64,000 nt of DNA from Sphingomonas pseudosanguinis (GTDB taxonomy: Bacteria; Pseudomonadota; Alphaproteobacteria; Sphingomonadales; Sphingomonadaceae). Both the position numbers and the translations under genes were made by a program. The notes beneath the pieces are model-generated. The model saw nothing but the letters and a program-made list of their open reading frames with translations, searched no databases and was not told the origin of the DNA. Numbering within the stretch: the stretch's first letter is position 1; every line of letters begins with the position of its first letter. The stretch spans positions 26,215-90,214 of the forward strand of contig NZ_JACIDH010000013.1 in the NCBI RefSeq assembly GCF_014196255.1. The letters run 5' to 3'. Of the stretch, positions 44,192-52,279 are shown piece after piece.

Positions 44192-45142
44192 TCACGCTGC
44201 CCGCCGTTCGTCATCGGCGCAGCCGGCAGCGGTGTCCGGCAGGAATCCGAGCAACCAGTCCGCCGCCTTGCTCGCCTGCGAGGCGGCGCGAACGATGGCG
44301 CGGTTGTCCTCGCGCAGCACCTCGAGCCAGGAGCCGAGATAATCGGCGTGCCGCACGGTGGGCGTGATGCCGAGCGAGGCGCAGCAGAAGGCGGCGTTAA
44401 TCTCCGCGATCAGTTCCTCGAAGGCGTATTTTTTCGAGCCGAATGAACCTGAGAAATCACGGTTCAGGCGTGAGGGGTGGCCCGTGGCGTGGCCCAGTTC
44501 GTGCAGGGCCGTCCGGTGCCAGTTGATCGGCTCGGAATAGGCCTGCGGCGGCGGCACCTGCACATAGTCGGACGTCGGGGCGTAGAAGGCTCGATCACCG
44601 CCGATGCGGAAATCGATGCCCGTCGCCCGGATCAGGGCTTCGACCTGCGGTTCGATGAGGCCGCGAGGAGGCGGTGGTGCGACGGTGGCGACACCTTCAG
44701 GCAGGCCGTCGCATTGCGCAGCGTTGAACACCGTGAAGCGCTTGAGGAACCGGATCACCGCGGCGTCGTCGCCGGTCTCGCGGGCGCGGCGCTTCTCGTC
44801 TTCCGGCGTGAAACGGTCGGCATAGACGACGGTGATGCCGTGCTCCCCGCGGCGGACATTGCCGCCCAGTGATAGGGCCTGGCGGAAGGTGAGCCAGCTC
44901 TGACTGGGAAAGCCGTGCTGGATGACCGCACCCCAGAGGATCAGCACATTGATCCCCGAATACTGCCGACCGGTCGCGGCGTTCTTCGGCATGGTGAGAG
45001 GAGCCTTCACCGAGGCTGATCCCCAAGGCTGGACCCAGGGGAACCGGCCGGCCTCCAGCTCGGCGATGATCGTGTCGGTGACTTCATCATAGAGGCTCGC
45101 CCGATTCTGACTGGCGCGAGCGGGTGCGGTTCTTCTGGACAT
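44192..45142 (-). CDS. ardC: ArdC-type antirestriction protein
   Basis: 316 residues. The N-terminal ArdC_N (DUF1738) ssDNA-binding domain is clear: SLYDEVTDTIIAELEAGRFPWVQPW and ATGRQYSGINVLILWGA, QSWLTFRQALSLGGNVRRGEHG. The C-terminal zinc metallopeptidase-like domain has HELGHATGH near residue 213. ArdC proteins protect incoming single-stranded DNA from recipient restriction enzymes. It is the gene nearest the tRNA end, a usual place for early-entry functions, and carries the type 1 leader. Confidence 0.92.
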   Translation of the reverse strand: MSRRTAPARASQNRASLYDEVTDTIIAELEAGRFPWVQPWGSASVKAPLTMPKNAATGRQYSGINVLILWGAVIQHGFPSQSWLTFRQALSLGGNVRRGEHGITVVYADRFTPEDEKRRARETGDDAAVIRFLKRFTVFNAAQCDGLPEGVATVAPPPPRGLIEPQVEALIRATGIDFRIGGDRAFYAPTSDYVQVPPPQAYSEPINWHRTALHELGHATGHPSRLNRDFSGSFGSKKYAFEELIAEINAAFCCASLGITPTVRHADYLGSWLEVLREDNRAIVRAASQASKAADWLLGFLPDTAAGCADDERRAA

Positions 45143-45148
45143 CGCGGA

Positions 45149-45230
45149 TCTCCGCGACGGGCGCCGGGAGCCTCTCTCCCAGCCCTCAACCCGTCACGGA
45201 AAACCCGTCTGCACTCTCACTCTATTGGGG
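45149..45230 (-). promoter_or_regulatory. Type 1 conserved leader of ardC
   Basis: Plus-strand TCTCCGCGACGGGCG, CCGGGAGCCTCTCTCCC, CAACCCGTCACGG and CTCTCACTCTA occur in the same order as in the parB leader. Similar blocks precede the strawberry-notch gene. The shared element points to joint control of three establishment-type units. Confidence 0.6.
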
Positions 45231-45325
45231 GCGTTGCGGGGATCTCCCCGCAGAAGGGGTTGGGCGAGACCTTGGGCTCGACCGCAGGGGAAGGCATTCC
45301 CCCCTCCTGACATTCGAATCATAAT

Positions 45326-45508
45326 GTGATCAACCAGCCCCGTAGCTTCGATCTGGCATATGCCAGAAAGCAGCGTCCCGGTTGCGCCTCGAAACTATGG
45401 CGAGGGCATCCGCACTATCGCGCACTGACTGAGGGGCTTGTGGAGGCATTTGAAAGCGCCAAACCGTCGCTACGCTATCCGAACTTGCGCGTTGAGCTGC
45501 TTACATAG
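45326..45508 (+). CDS. Doubtful 60-residue ORF at the ICE end
   Basis: A GTG-started frame (INQPRSFDLAYARKQRPGC...) in the otherwise gene-poor 45231-45594 stretch. It has a protein-like basic composition but no motif I recognise and no good ribosome-binding site. It could be a remnant or chance frame. It is not a visible part of an integrase: the conserved R-H-R-Y residues are absent. Confidence 0.25.
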   Translation: MINQPRSFDLAYARKQRPGCASKLWRGHPHYRALTEGLVEAFESAKPSLRYPNLRVELLT

Positions 45509-45546
45509 TGCTTACACGATGAGGTGCGAATGTGCGTGTAAGCAAA

Positions 45547-45568
45547 GAGCCTCCCGAAGGAGGCTCTC
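45547..45568 (-). terminator. Terminator downstream of tRNA-Gly
   Basis: On the minus strand AGAGCCTCC-TTCG-GGAGGCTCT forms a perfect nine-base stem with a UUCG tetraloop followed by TTTG, 27 bases after the tRNA 3' end. It should end the tRNA transcript even though it lies on the ICE side of the presumed junction. Confidence 0.75.
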
Positions 45569-45594
45569 TAATTCGCTGATTTTCCTAGGAAAAC

Positions 45595-45669
45595 TGGAGC
45601 GGGCGAAGGGATTCGAACCCTCGACCCCAACCTTGGCAAGGTTGTGCTCTACCCCTGAGCTACGCCCGC
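45595..45669 (-). tRNA. tRNA-Gly (anticodon GCC), ICE attachment site
   Basis: The minus strand reads GCGGGCGTAGCTCAG... with a complete cloverleaf: acceptor GCGGGCG/CGCCCGC, D arm GCTCAGGGGTAGAGC, anticodon stem and loop around CTTGCCAAG, T arm GGTTCGAATCC, discriminator T and encoded CCA (45597-45595). The anticodon is GCC. The gene is intact, as expected when an integrating element restores the 3' end. Confidence 0.95.
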
Positions 45670-45781
45670 TCTGGCGTTTCCGAACCGGCTGACCGGCTGG
45701 GGTGAGGCGGGCTATTAGATGTGGGTTTCGAATCCGGCAAGCACTTTTTTCAGAAATTTTACATTGGCGACTCCAGCAAGA

Positions 45782-45796
45782 GAACATTACAAGAAC
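45782..45796. promoter_or_regulatory. LexA (SOS) box upstream of imuA
   Basis: GAAC-N7-GAAC on the plus strand, which is GTTC-N7-GTTC on the other, the direct-repeat LexA operator of alphaproteobacteria. It ends four bases before the imuA ATG, so LexA bound here would block transcription initiation of the cassette. Confidence 0.85.
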
Positions 45797-45800
45797 ATAT

Positions 45801-46562
45801 ATGGAGGAACCCTTCGCCCTGATCGACCGTCTGCGTCGTGCCGCCTGTCTGGCGACGCGGATGGAGGAGGGTGAGCGGGGGACGGGTGACGCGCTGACGC
45901 GGGGCCTCGCCCCTGCGCAACTCCATGAAATCCATGCGCTTTCGCAAGGCGAGGCGGCCAGCGGCGCGGGCTTTGCGATCGGATGCGCGCTGGCCGCCGG
46001 GGCCCGGCCGATCCTGTGGCTGCGTACCGAAGCGGCCGAGCGGCAGGGCGGGCGACTCCATGGGCCGGGGCTGATCGCGATGGGGCTCGACCCCGCCGAT
46101 CTGGTCGTGGTGGTGGTCGGTGATGATTCGGCGTTGCTGCGCGCGGCGGCGGATGGCGCGCGCTGTCCGGGGCTGGGCACGGTGATCGCGGAGGGCTGGG
46201 GCGCGATGCGCGGGCTGGACCTCACCGCCTCGCGGCGGCTGATGCTGGCGGCCGAGGCCTCGGGCGTGGTGATGATCCTGCTGCGCGTCGCCGGGCAGGT
46301 GGTGCCCAGCGCGGCGACGACCCGCTGGGCGGTGGCGCCCGCCCCGTCGCGCGCGCTGGCGGCGGATGCGCCGGGCGCACCGGCCTATGATCTGGAATTG
46401 CTGCGCCGACGGGGAGCGCCCGCGGGCACCCGGTGGCGTGTGGAGTGGAACCGTGACACGCAAAGCTTCGATCCCGCGCCGCTATCTGGCGCTCGTCTTC
46501 CCCTGGTTGCCGATCGAGCGGCTGCGGATCGGCCGCCCGCACCTGTTCGTGGGACGCGATGA
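45801..46562 (+). CDS. imuA: ImuA-like SOS mutagenesis protein
   Basis: 253 residues from ATG 45801 (MEEPFALIDRLRRAACLATRMEEG). It is a degenerate RecA-like protein: the core strand-loop segments (RPILWLRTEAAERQGGRLHGPGLIAMGLDPADLVVVVV and the C-terminal GTRWRVEWNRDTQSF) fit ImuA of alphaproteobacteria, and no Walker A motif is present. ImuA works with ImuB and DnaE2 in damage-induced translesion synthesis. The LexA box is directly upstream. Its 3' end overlaps the imuB start by 110 bases in another frame. Confidence 0.88.
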   Translation: MEEPFALIDRLRRAACLATRMEEGERGTGDALTRGLAPAQLHEIHALSQGEAASGAGFAIGCALAAGARPILWLRTEAAERQGGRLHGPGLIAMGLDPADLVVVVVGDDSALLRAAADGARCPGLGTVIAEGWGAMRGLDLTASRRLMLAAEASGVVMILLRVAGQVVPSAATTRWAVAPAPSRALAADAPGAPAYDLELLRRRGAPAGTRWRVEWNRDTQSFDPAPLSGARLPLVADRAAADRPPAPVRGTR

Positions 46563-48006
46563 GGCACCGATCGCCTTTGCCGAATCGGTGGGCGGTGCGG
46601 TCCGCCTGGCCGCGCTCGATCCGGCGGCGCGCGGCGCGGGGCTGTCGGTCGGGCTGACGCTGGCCGATGCGCGGGCGCGGGTGCCGGCGCTGGAGATATT
46701 CCCGCATGACCCCATCGCCGATGCCGACTGGCTGGAGCGGCTGGCCGAAGGGGCGCGGCGTTACAGCCCGGCGGTGGCGCTCGATCCGCCGCAGGGGCTG
46801 GTGCTCGACAGCGCCGGCGCGGACCATCTGTTCGGTGGCGAGCGTGGGTTAGCCGAGGATATCGAGACGCGGATGGCCAGGCGCGGCATCACCGTACGAC
46901 TGGCCTATGGCGACACGCCCGAGGCGGCGCGCACGCTGGCCCGCTATGCCGGCACCCCCGCCCCGGACGAGATGGGGGCGATCCGCCGCCTGCCCGTCGC
47001 CGCACTGGAGCTGGACGAGGATGCCGGCGCGGCGCTGATCGCGGCGGGGCTGAAGACGGTGGGCGATGTGTTGGCGCGGCCGATGGCGACGATCGCGGCG
47101 CGGTTCGGGCGCGAGGCGGCGACCGCGCTCAGGCGGCTGACCGGCGAGGAGGACAGCCCGCTGATCCCGCGTGTCGTCGCCGCTCCGATCGGGGTGGAGC
47201 GGCGTTTCGCCGAGCCGGTGGCCCGGACCGAGCATATGCTGGGCGTGCTGGAGGAACTGGCGGGGGAAGCCGCACGGGCGCTGGAGGAGCGGCATGAAGG
47301 CGGCCGTCGCTGGGATGCGCGACTGTTCCGCGCGGATGGCGAGGTGCAGGCGCTGCGGGTCGAGACCGGGCAGCCGACGCGCGACCCGGCGGTGCTGCTG
47401 CGGCTGTTTCGCGAGCGGATCGAGGCGCTGGCCGATCCGCTCGACCCCGGTTTCGGTTATGACCTGATCCGGCTGGATGTCGGGCTGGCCGAGAAGCTGG
47501 ATGCGGTGCAGCTGCGGCTGGAGGGGGGCGAGGCGAAGGCGGAGGCGGTCGCCGCGCTGATCGACCGGCTGGGCACGCGGCTGGGGCGCGAGCGGGTGCG
47601 GCGAATCCATCCGCGCGACAGCCATATGCCCGAGCAGGCCGAATTGCTGCTGCCTGCGACCGAGGCCGCGCCCAGGGCCGAATGGACCCACCCCGAACCG
47701 GGCGAGCCGCCGATGCGCCCGATCCATCTGTTCGACCCGCCCCAGCCGATCGAGTCGCTCGCCGCCGAGACGCCCGATGGCCCGCCGGCGCGCTTTCGCT
47801 GGCAGCGGAAGATGCATGACGTGGCACGCGCCGAAGGGCCGGAGCGGATCGCGGGCGAATGGTGGCGGCGCGCCGACATGACGCCGCCGACCCGCGATTA
47901 TTACCGGGTCGAGGATGTGCGCGGGCGGCGCTTCTGGATCTTCCGCCATGGGCTCTACAGCGAGACCGAGCGGCCGCGCTGGTATGTGCACGGGCTGTTC
48001 GCGTGA
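46453..48006 (+). CDS. imuB: ImuB, Y-family polymerase-like protein
   Basis: 517 residues from GTG 46453, preceded by GGAG at suitable spacing (TRKASIPRRYLALVFPWLPIERLRIGRP). The Y-family palm/finger region is recognisable (ARAAGLSVGLTLADARARVP, SPAVALDPPQGLVLDSAGADHLFGGE), but the catalytic acidic residues of true Pol IV are not conserved, as expected of ImuB, which bridges the beta clamp and DnaE2. The C-terminal part (WRRADMTPPTRDYYRVEDVRGRRFWIFRHG) is the typical ImuB tail. Confidence 0.92.
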   Translation: MTRKASIPRRYLALVFPWLPIERLRIGRPHLFVGRDEAPIAFAESVGGAVRLAALDPAARGAGLSVGLTLADARARVPALEIFPHDPIADADWLERLAEGARRYSPAVALDPPQGLVLDSAGADHLFGGERGLAEDIETRMARRGITVRLAYGDTPEAARTLARYAGTPAPDEMGAIRRLPVAALELDEDAGAALIAAGLKTVGDVLARPMATIAARFGREAATALRRLTGEEDSPLIPRVVAAPIGVERRFAEPVARTEHMLGVLEELAGEAARALEERHEGGRRWDARLFRADGEVQALRVETGQPTRDPAVLLRLFRERIEALADPLDPGFGYDLIRLDVGLAEKLDAVQLRLEGGEAKAEAVAALIDRLGTRLGRERVRRIHPRDSHMPEQAELLLPATEAAPRAEWTHPEPGEPPMRPIHLFDPPQPIESLAAETPDGPPARFRWQRKMHDVARAEGPERIAGEWWRRADMTPPTRDYYRVEDVRGRRFWIFRHGLYSETERPRWYVHGLFA

Positions 48007-48023
48007 GGGGAGAGTGCCAAGGT

Positions 48024-48148
48024 CCTCCCCGGCACGGGGAGGGGGACCATGCGCAGCATGGTGGAGGGGGCGTGCGGCAAGGGATGCCCTTTGTGGCGCT
48101 CCCCCTCCGTCAGCGCTTACGCGCTGCCACCTCCCCGTGCCGGGGAGG
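48024..48148. repeat. Long inverted repeat between imuB and dnaE2
   Basis: CCTCCCCGGCACGGGGAGG (48024-48042) and its exact reverse complement (48130-48148) flank an 87-base loop with further short palindromes. Each arm is also self-complementary. The right arm contains GGGGAGG, the ribosome-binding site of dnaE2, so the hairpin could hide it. Similar GC-rich repeats recur at other places on this chromosome side. Confidence 0.7.
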
Positions 48149-48153
48149 ATTAA

Positions 48154-51100
48154 GTGGCTGACTTCGCCGAACTGGTCGCGGCGACGCATTATTCCTTCCT
48201 CGACGGGGCAAGCCCGGCCGAGGACATGGTCGCGCAAGCCTATGCGTTAGGCCTCAAAGGCATCGGCATTGCCGACCGCAACACCGTCGCAGGGGTGGTG
48301 CGGGCGCTCAAGGCGTGGCGAAAGACTTGCGCCTCGGCGAAGGAGATCGGCGCTCCGCCACCGCCGACCCTCGTCGTCGGCGCACGCCTCGTCTTCGCCG
48401 ATGGCACGCCGGACATCGTCACCTATCCGGTGAACCGCAAAGGCTGGGGACGGCTGACCCGGTTGCTGACGCTGGGCAACAAGCGGGCGCGGAAAGGGGG
48501 CTGTATCCTGGGGCTGGGCGACCTGACCCGGCATGCCGAGGATCTGCTGCTGATCGCCTTGCCAAAATCGAGCGCCCGGCCCTGCGAGCCGATGGCGGAC
48601 GCGATGCTGCCCCCTCAGCGCGCCGATCCGGGACTGGCGGCGACGCTTGACCGGCTGGTGGCGGTGGCGCCGGGGCGGGTCTGGCTGGGGGTGACCATGC
48701 CGCGATCGGGGGCGGACCGGCGGCGGCTGGTGGCGTATGCCGCGCTGACCGAAGCGCGGGGCGTGCCGTTGCTCGCCACCACCGATGCGCTGTTCGCAAC
48801 GCCTGCCGACCGACCGGTACAGGATATACTGACCTGTATCCGCGAAGGCCTGACCATCCGCACCGGCGGGCGGCGGCTGGCGGCCAATGCCGAGCGGCAT
48901 CTGAAGCCCGCCGCCGAGATGGCGCGGCTGTTCGCCGATCGCCCGGCGGCGGTGGCGGAGAGCATCGCGATCCTCGACCGGATCGAGTTTCGGCTGGATC
49001 ATATCTCCTACCAATATCCCGACGAGCCGATTCCACAGGGGTGGAACGCACAGGACTGGCTGGAGGAGCTGGTTCGACGTGAAGCCGCGGTGCGCTATCC
49101 GGGTGGCGTGCCTGCCAAGCTGCGCGCCCTGCTGGACGAGGAACTCTCGCTGATCCGCCGCTGTGGCTATGCGCATTATTTCCTGACCGTGCACGACGTC
49201 GTCCGCTTTGCGCGTAGCCTGACGCCGCCCATTCTCTGTCAGGGGCGCGGGTCGGCGGCCAATTCGGCGGTGTGCTGGGTCCTGGGCGTCACCTCGGTCG
49301 ATCCGGTCCGGTACGACCTGTTGTTCTCACGCTTCGTCTCGGAGGAACGGCGCGAGCCGCCCGATATCGACATCGATTTCGAGCATGAGCGGCGCGAGGA
49401 GGTGATCCAGTATATCTACGAGCGATACGGCCGCCACCGCGCGGCCATCGCCGCGACCGTCATCCATTACCGCCCGCGCAGCACGGTGCGCGAGGTCGGC
49501 CGCGCGCTGGGCCTGAGCGAGGATATTACGCAAAGGCTGACCAGCACCGTCTGGGGCAGCTTTTCCAAGCAGTTCGAGGAAAAGCGCTTCCACGAAACCG
49601 GCTTCTCGCCCGATAATCCCGAGATTGCGCGGCTGCGCACCCTGGTCGACCGGCTGCTGGGGGCGCCGCGGCATCTGTCGCAGCATGTCGGCGGCTTCGT
49701 GCTGACGCAAGGGCGGCTCGACGAGACGGTGCCGATTCACAACGGCGCGATGGAGGGGCGCACCTTCATCGAGTGGGACAAGGACGATATCGACGAGCTA
49801 AAGATCATGAAGGTCGACATATTGGCGCTGGGCATGCTGACCTGCATCCGCAAGGCGTTCGACCTGATGGAGGCCCATGGCCTGCCGCGCCCCGATCTGG
49901 ACACGCTGGCCCAGGACGAGGACCACCGTGTCTATAAGATGCTGCAACGGGGCGACAGCATCGGCGTATTCCAGGTGGAGAGCCGGGCGCAGATCAACAT
50001 GCTGCCGCGTCTGAAGCCGAAGGAATTCTACGACCTGGTCGTACAGGTCGCGATCGTCCGGCCGGGGCCGATCGAGGGCGACATGGTCCATCCCTATCTG
50101 CGGCGGCGGGCGGGAACGGAGGTTGTCAGCTATCCTTCTCCCAAGGAGGGGCCAAAGGACGAATTATACCAGTTGCTCGGCAAAACGTACGGCGTGCCGT
50201 TGTTCCAGGAACAGGCGATGAAGCTGGCCATCGTTGCGGCTGGCTTCACCCCTGACCAAGCCAATGAGTTGCGCCGCGCGATGGCGACGTTCCGTAATGT
50301 CGGGACCATTCAAGGGTTTCGGGAAAAGATGGTCGGCGGGATGGTGCGACGCGGCTACGAGCTCGAATTCGCCGAGCGCTGTTTCAAGCAGATCGAGGGC
50401 TTCGGCTCTTACGGCTTTCCCGAAAGCCATGCGCTGTCCTTCGCGCGGCTGGTCTATGTCTCGGCCTGGCTGAAACGGCATCAGCCCGCGATCTTCACCT
50501 GCGCGCTGCTCAATGCGCAGCCCATGGGCTTCTACGCCCCCGCCCAGCTCGTCCGCGACGCGCGCGAGAATGGCGGGGTCGAGGTGCGGCCGGTCGATGT
50601 GAATTTCAGCGGCTGGGACAATCGGCTGGAGGCCTGCACGGACGGGGCGTTTGCGCTACGGTTGGGCTTTCGCCAGATCGACGGGTTTCGCGAGACATGG
50701 GGCACGGACATCGCGGATCATGCCCCCTATGAGACCATCGAGGCGGCCGCGATCCGGGCGCAGCTTCCGCGCCGTGCGCTCGACCTGCTGGCGCAGGCGG
50801 ATGCCTATCGCTCGCTGGGGCGCGGGCGGCGCGAGGGACAGTGGGAGGCGCGGCGGATGAAGTCGGCGCAGCTGCCGCTGTTCGCCGCGATGGAGGCGCC
50901 CGAAATGGCCGTCGAGCCCGATGTTGCGCTGCCGCCCATGCCGCTGTCCGAACAGGTCAGCGCCGATTACCGCGCGACGCGACTGTCGCTGAAGGGCCAT
51001 CCCATGGCCTTCCTGCGCGCCGAACTGGCGGCGGAAGGCATCCTGTCGGCCGCCGAGCTCAACCGGCTGGCCGATGGGCGGCGGGCCAGGGTCGCGGGCG

Positions 51101-51447
51101 TGGTGCTGGTCCGCCAGCGACCGGGCAAGGGCAATGCGATCTTCGTCACGATCGAGGACGAGACGGGCATCGTCAACGCGCTGCTCTGGGCGCGCGATTT
51201 CGAGGCGAACCGGCGCGCGGTGATGGCCTCGCGGCTGATGCTGATCCACGGCGTCGTCCAGCGCAGCGAGGAGGGCGTCGTCCACCTGATGACGGCGGGC
51301 GTCGAGGATCGCAGCGCGATGCTCTCGCGGCTGGAGGACGTGCCCGTCGCGCCCACCCGCTCGCACGATCCGCGCGGGACGCCGGCACAACGCGGCGTCC
51401 ATCCCCGTGATGTCCGCCTGCTGCCGCGCTCGCGCGATTTCCATTGA
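48154..51447 (+). CDS. dnaE2: DnaE2, error-prone DNA polymerase III alpha-like subunit
   Basis: 1097 residues from GTG 48154, six bases after GGGGAGG. The N-terminal PHP domain begins FAELVAATHYSFLDGASPAEDMVAQAYALGL. The polymerase core has CQGRGSAANSAVCWVLG and the catalytic PDIDIDFEHERREEV, then HVGGFVLTQ and FPESHALSFARLVYVSAWLKRHQP. The C-terminal OB-fold is present (RVAGVVLVRQRPGKGNAIFVTIEDETG). DnaE2 is the translesion polymerase of the SOS mutasome with ImuA and ImuB, and shares their operon. Confidence 0.95.
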   Translation: MADFAELVAATHYSFLDGASPAEDMVAQAYALGLKGIGIADRNTVAGVVRALKAWRKTCASAKEIGAPPPPTLVVGARLVFADGTPDIVTYPVNRKGWGRLTRLLTLGNKRARKGGCILGLGDLTRHAEDLLLIALPKSSARPCEPMADAMLPPQRADPGLAATLDRLVAVAPGRVWLGVTMPRSGADRRRLVAYAALTEARGVPLLATTDALFATPADRPVQDILTCIREGLTIRTGGRRLAANAERHLKPAAEMARLFADRPAAVAESIAILDRIEFRLDHISYQYPDEPIPQGWNAQDWLEELVRREAAVRYPGGVPAKLRALLDEELSLIRRCGYAHYFLTVHDVVRFARSLTPPILCQGRGSAANSAVCWVLGVTSVDPVRYDLLFSRFVSEERREPPDIDIDFEHERREEVIQYIYERYGRHRAAIAATVIHYRPRSTVREVGRALGLSEDITQRLTSTVWGSFSKQFEEKRFHETGFSPDNPEIARLRTLVDRLLGAPRHLSQHVGGFVLTQGRLDETVPIHNGAMEGRTFIEWDKDDIDELKIMKVDILALGMLTCIRKAFDLMEAHGLPRPDLDTLAQDEDHRVYKMLQRGDSIGVFQVESRAQINMLPRLKPKEFYDLVVQVAIVRPGPIEGDMVHPYLRRRAGTEVVSYPSPKEGPKDELYQLLGKTYGVPLFQEQAMKLAIVAAGFTPDQANELRRAMATFRNVGTIQGFREKMVGGMVRRGYELEFAERCFKQIEGFGSYGFPESHALSFARLVYVSAWLKRHQPAIFTCALLNAQPMGFYAPAQLVRDARENGGVEVRPVDVNFSGWDNRLEACTDGAFALRLGFRQIDGFRETWGTDIADHAPYETIEAAAIRAQLPRRALDLLAQADAYRSLGRGRREGQWEARRMKSAQLPLFAAMEAPEMAVEPDVALPPMPLSEQVSADYRATRLSLKGHPMAFLRAELAAEGILSAAELNRLADGRRARVAGVVLVRQRPGKGNAIFVTIEDETGIVNALLWARDFEANRRAVMASRLMLIHGVVQRSEEGVVHLMTAGVEDRSAMLSRLEDVPVAPTRSHDPRGTPAQRGVHPRDVRLLPRSRDFH

Positions 51448-51473
51448 GGCGGGGGTGTTCGGGCTGTGCCCAG

Positions 51474-51680
51474 TCTTCCCTCGCCCTTCGTAGAGGGGAG
51501 AGGGTTGCGTAGACTTAGGCTTTGCAAAGCAAAGCTTTAGTCGGAGCTGGGTGAGGGGTGAGCGCTCGCCCGGCGAGCGCGCGAGCCCCTGGGCTCGCTC
51601 AACCCCTCACCCAAGCTGCGCTAGCCAGCACGCTGGCAAGCTCCGCTAACCCTCTCCCCTGTCCAGGGGAGAGGAAGGAC
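51474..51680. repeat. Complex GC-rich inverted repeats after dnaE2
   Basis: Nested palindromes fill the dnaE2-clpS gap: outer arms AGCTGGGTGAGGGGT and ACCCCTCACCCAAGCT, inner GCGCTCGCC/GGCGAGCGC, and a separate hairpin CTCTCCCCT-GTCC-AGGGGAGAG at the right end. No gene is seen. The structure resembles the family of intergenic repeats found at 48024, 52150, 58567 and 63802. Confidence 0.6.
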
Positions 51681-51762
51681 CGACCAACACATGCCGAATT
51701 ATCCGATCGCCCCCAGCCCCAAGGGCTTGTGCGCACCCCCCGCCATGCCATATTTTACTGCC

Positions 51763-52146
51763 ATGGCCCAGAACAGCGACATCCTTACCCATCCTCTGGG
51801 AATGGCCGGCAATGGTCCCGGGCAAGGCCCCGACCATGGCGACGATGAGGGCAACGGCCTGGGCGTCGCGACTCGCACCCGCACGCGGACCAAGCAGCCG
51901 ACGCCGTATCGTGTCCTGATGCTCAACGACGATTACACCCCGATGGAGTTCGTCGTGCTGTGCCTGCAGCGCTTCTTCCGCATGAGCATGGACGACGCGA
52001 CCCGCGTGATGCTCCACGTCCACCAGCGCGGCGTCGGTGTCTGCGGGGTCTTCTCCTATGAGGTCGCCGAGACCAAGGTGGCGCAAGTGATCGACTTCGC
52101 CCGCGCCAACCAGCATCCGCTGCAATGCACGCTGGAGAAGGCGTAA
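51763..52146 (+). CDS. clpS: ClpS, ATP-dependent Clp protease adaptor
   Basis: 127 residues from ATG 51763. The ClpS core is unmistakable: [60 protein letters not shown]. It delivers N-degron substrates to ClpA/ClpP. Upstream in-frame ATGs (51691, 51745) would add residues not usual in the family; the start choice is therefore uncertain. It is monocistronic, flanked by repeats. Confidence 0.9.
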   Translation: MAQNSDILTHPLGMAGNGPGQGPDHGDDEGNGLGVATRTRTRTKQPTPYRVLMLNDDYTPMEFVVLCLQRFFRMSMDDATRVMLHVHQRGVGVCGVFSYEVAETKVAQVIDFARANQHPLQCTLEKA

Positions 52147-52149
52147 TCC

Positions 52150-52205
52150 AGGACCGATCCTCCCCGATACGAGGAGGTGGTAGGCCGCAGGCCTGACGGA
52201 GGGGG
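52150..52205. repeat. Short GC-rich palindromic repeat after clpS
   Basis: CCTCC-N7-GAGG and AGGCC-GCA-GGCCT palindromes directly follow the clpS stop. This is a shorter member of the repeat family seen elsewhere on the chromosomal side and may act as a transcript end. Confidence 0.45.
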
Positions 52206-52279
52206 CTTCCAACGCAGGACGTTCCTATCGGCCAACCACCCCGCGCTACTATGGTCACCCTCTTCGTAACGGAGAGGGC

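Larger units (their letters stand above)
1..45595. mobile_element. One end of a Trb-type integrative and conjugative element integrated at tRNA-Gly
   Basis: A continuous block of conjugation (trbBCDEJLFGI, traG, relaxase), replication (repA, parA), excision-control and antirestriction (ardC) genes ends at the 3' end of a complete tRNA-Gly(GCC) gene, beyond which only housekeeping genes are seen. tRNA 3' ends are classic attachment sites for tyrosine integrases. The gene set resembles ICEs of rhizobia and sphingomonads such as ICEMlSymR7A. No integrase gene is visible, so the other end and the integrase should lie left of the window. The exact boundary base is inferred, because only one end is present and the direct repeat cannot be matched. 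Confidence 0.8.

Noticed and set aside
41798..44446. 882-residue open frame on the plus strand opposite parB
   Set aside because: It mirrors the codon pattern of parB, has no domain or ribosome-binding site, and such long antisense frames are expected in high-GC DNA.
45326..45508. Integrase fragment at the ICE end
   Set aside because: The 60-residue frame has none of the R-H-R-Y tyrosine recombinase motifs, so there is no support for an integrase.
46849..48237. 462-residue open frame opposite imuB and the start of dnaE2
   Set aside because: It spans an intergenic repeat and two well-supported genes; composition is Arg/Pro rich as in shadows.
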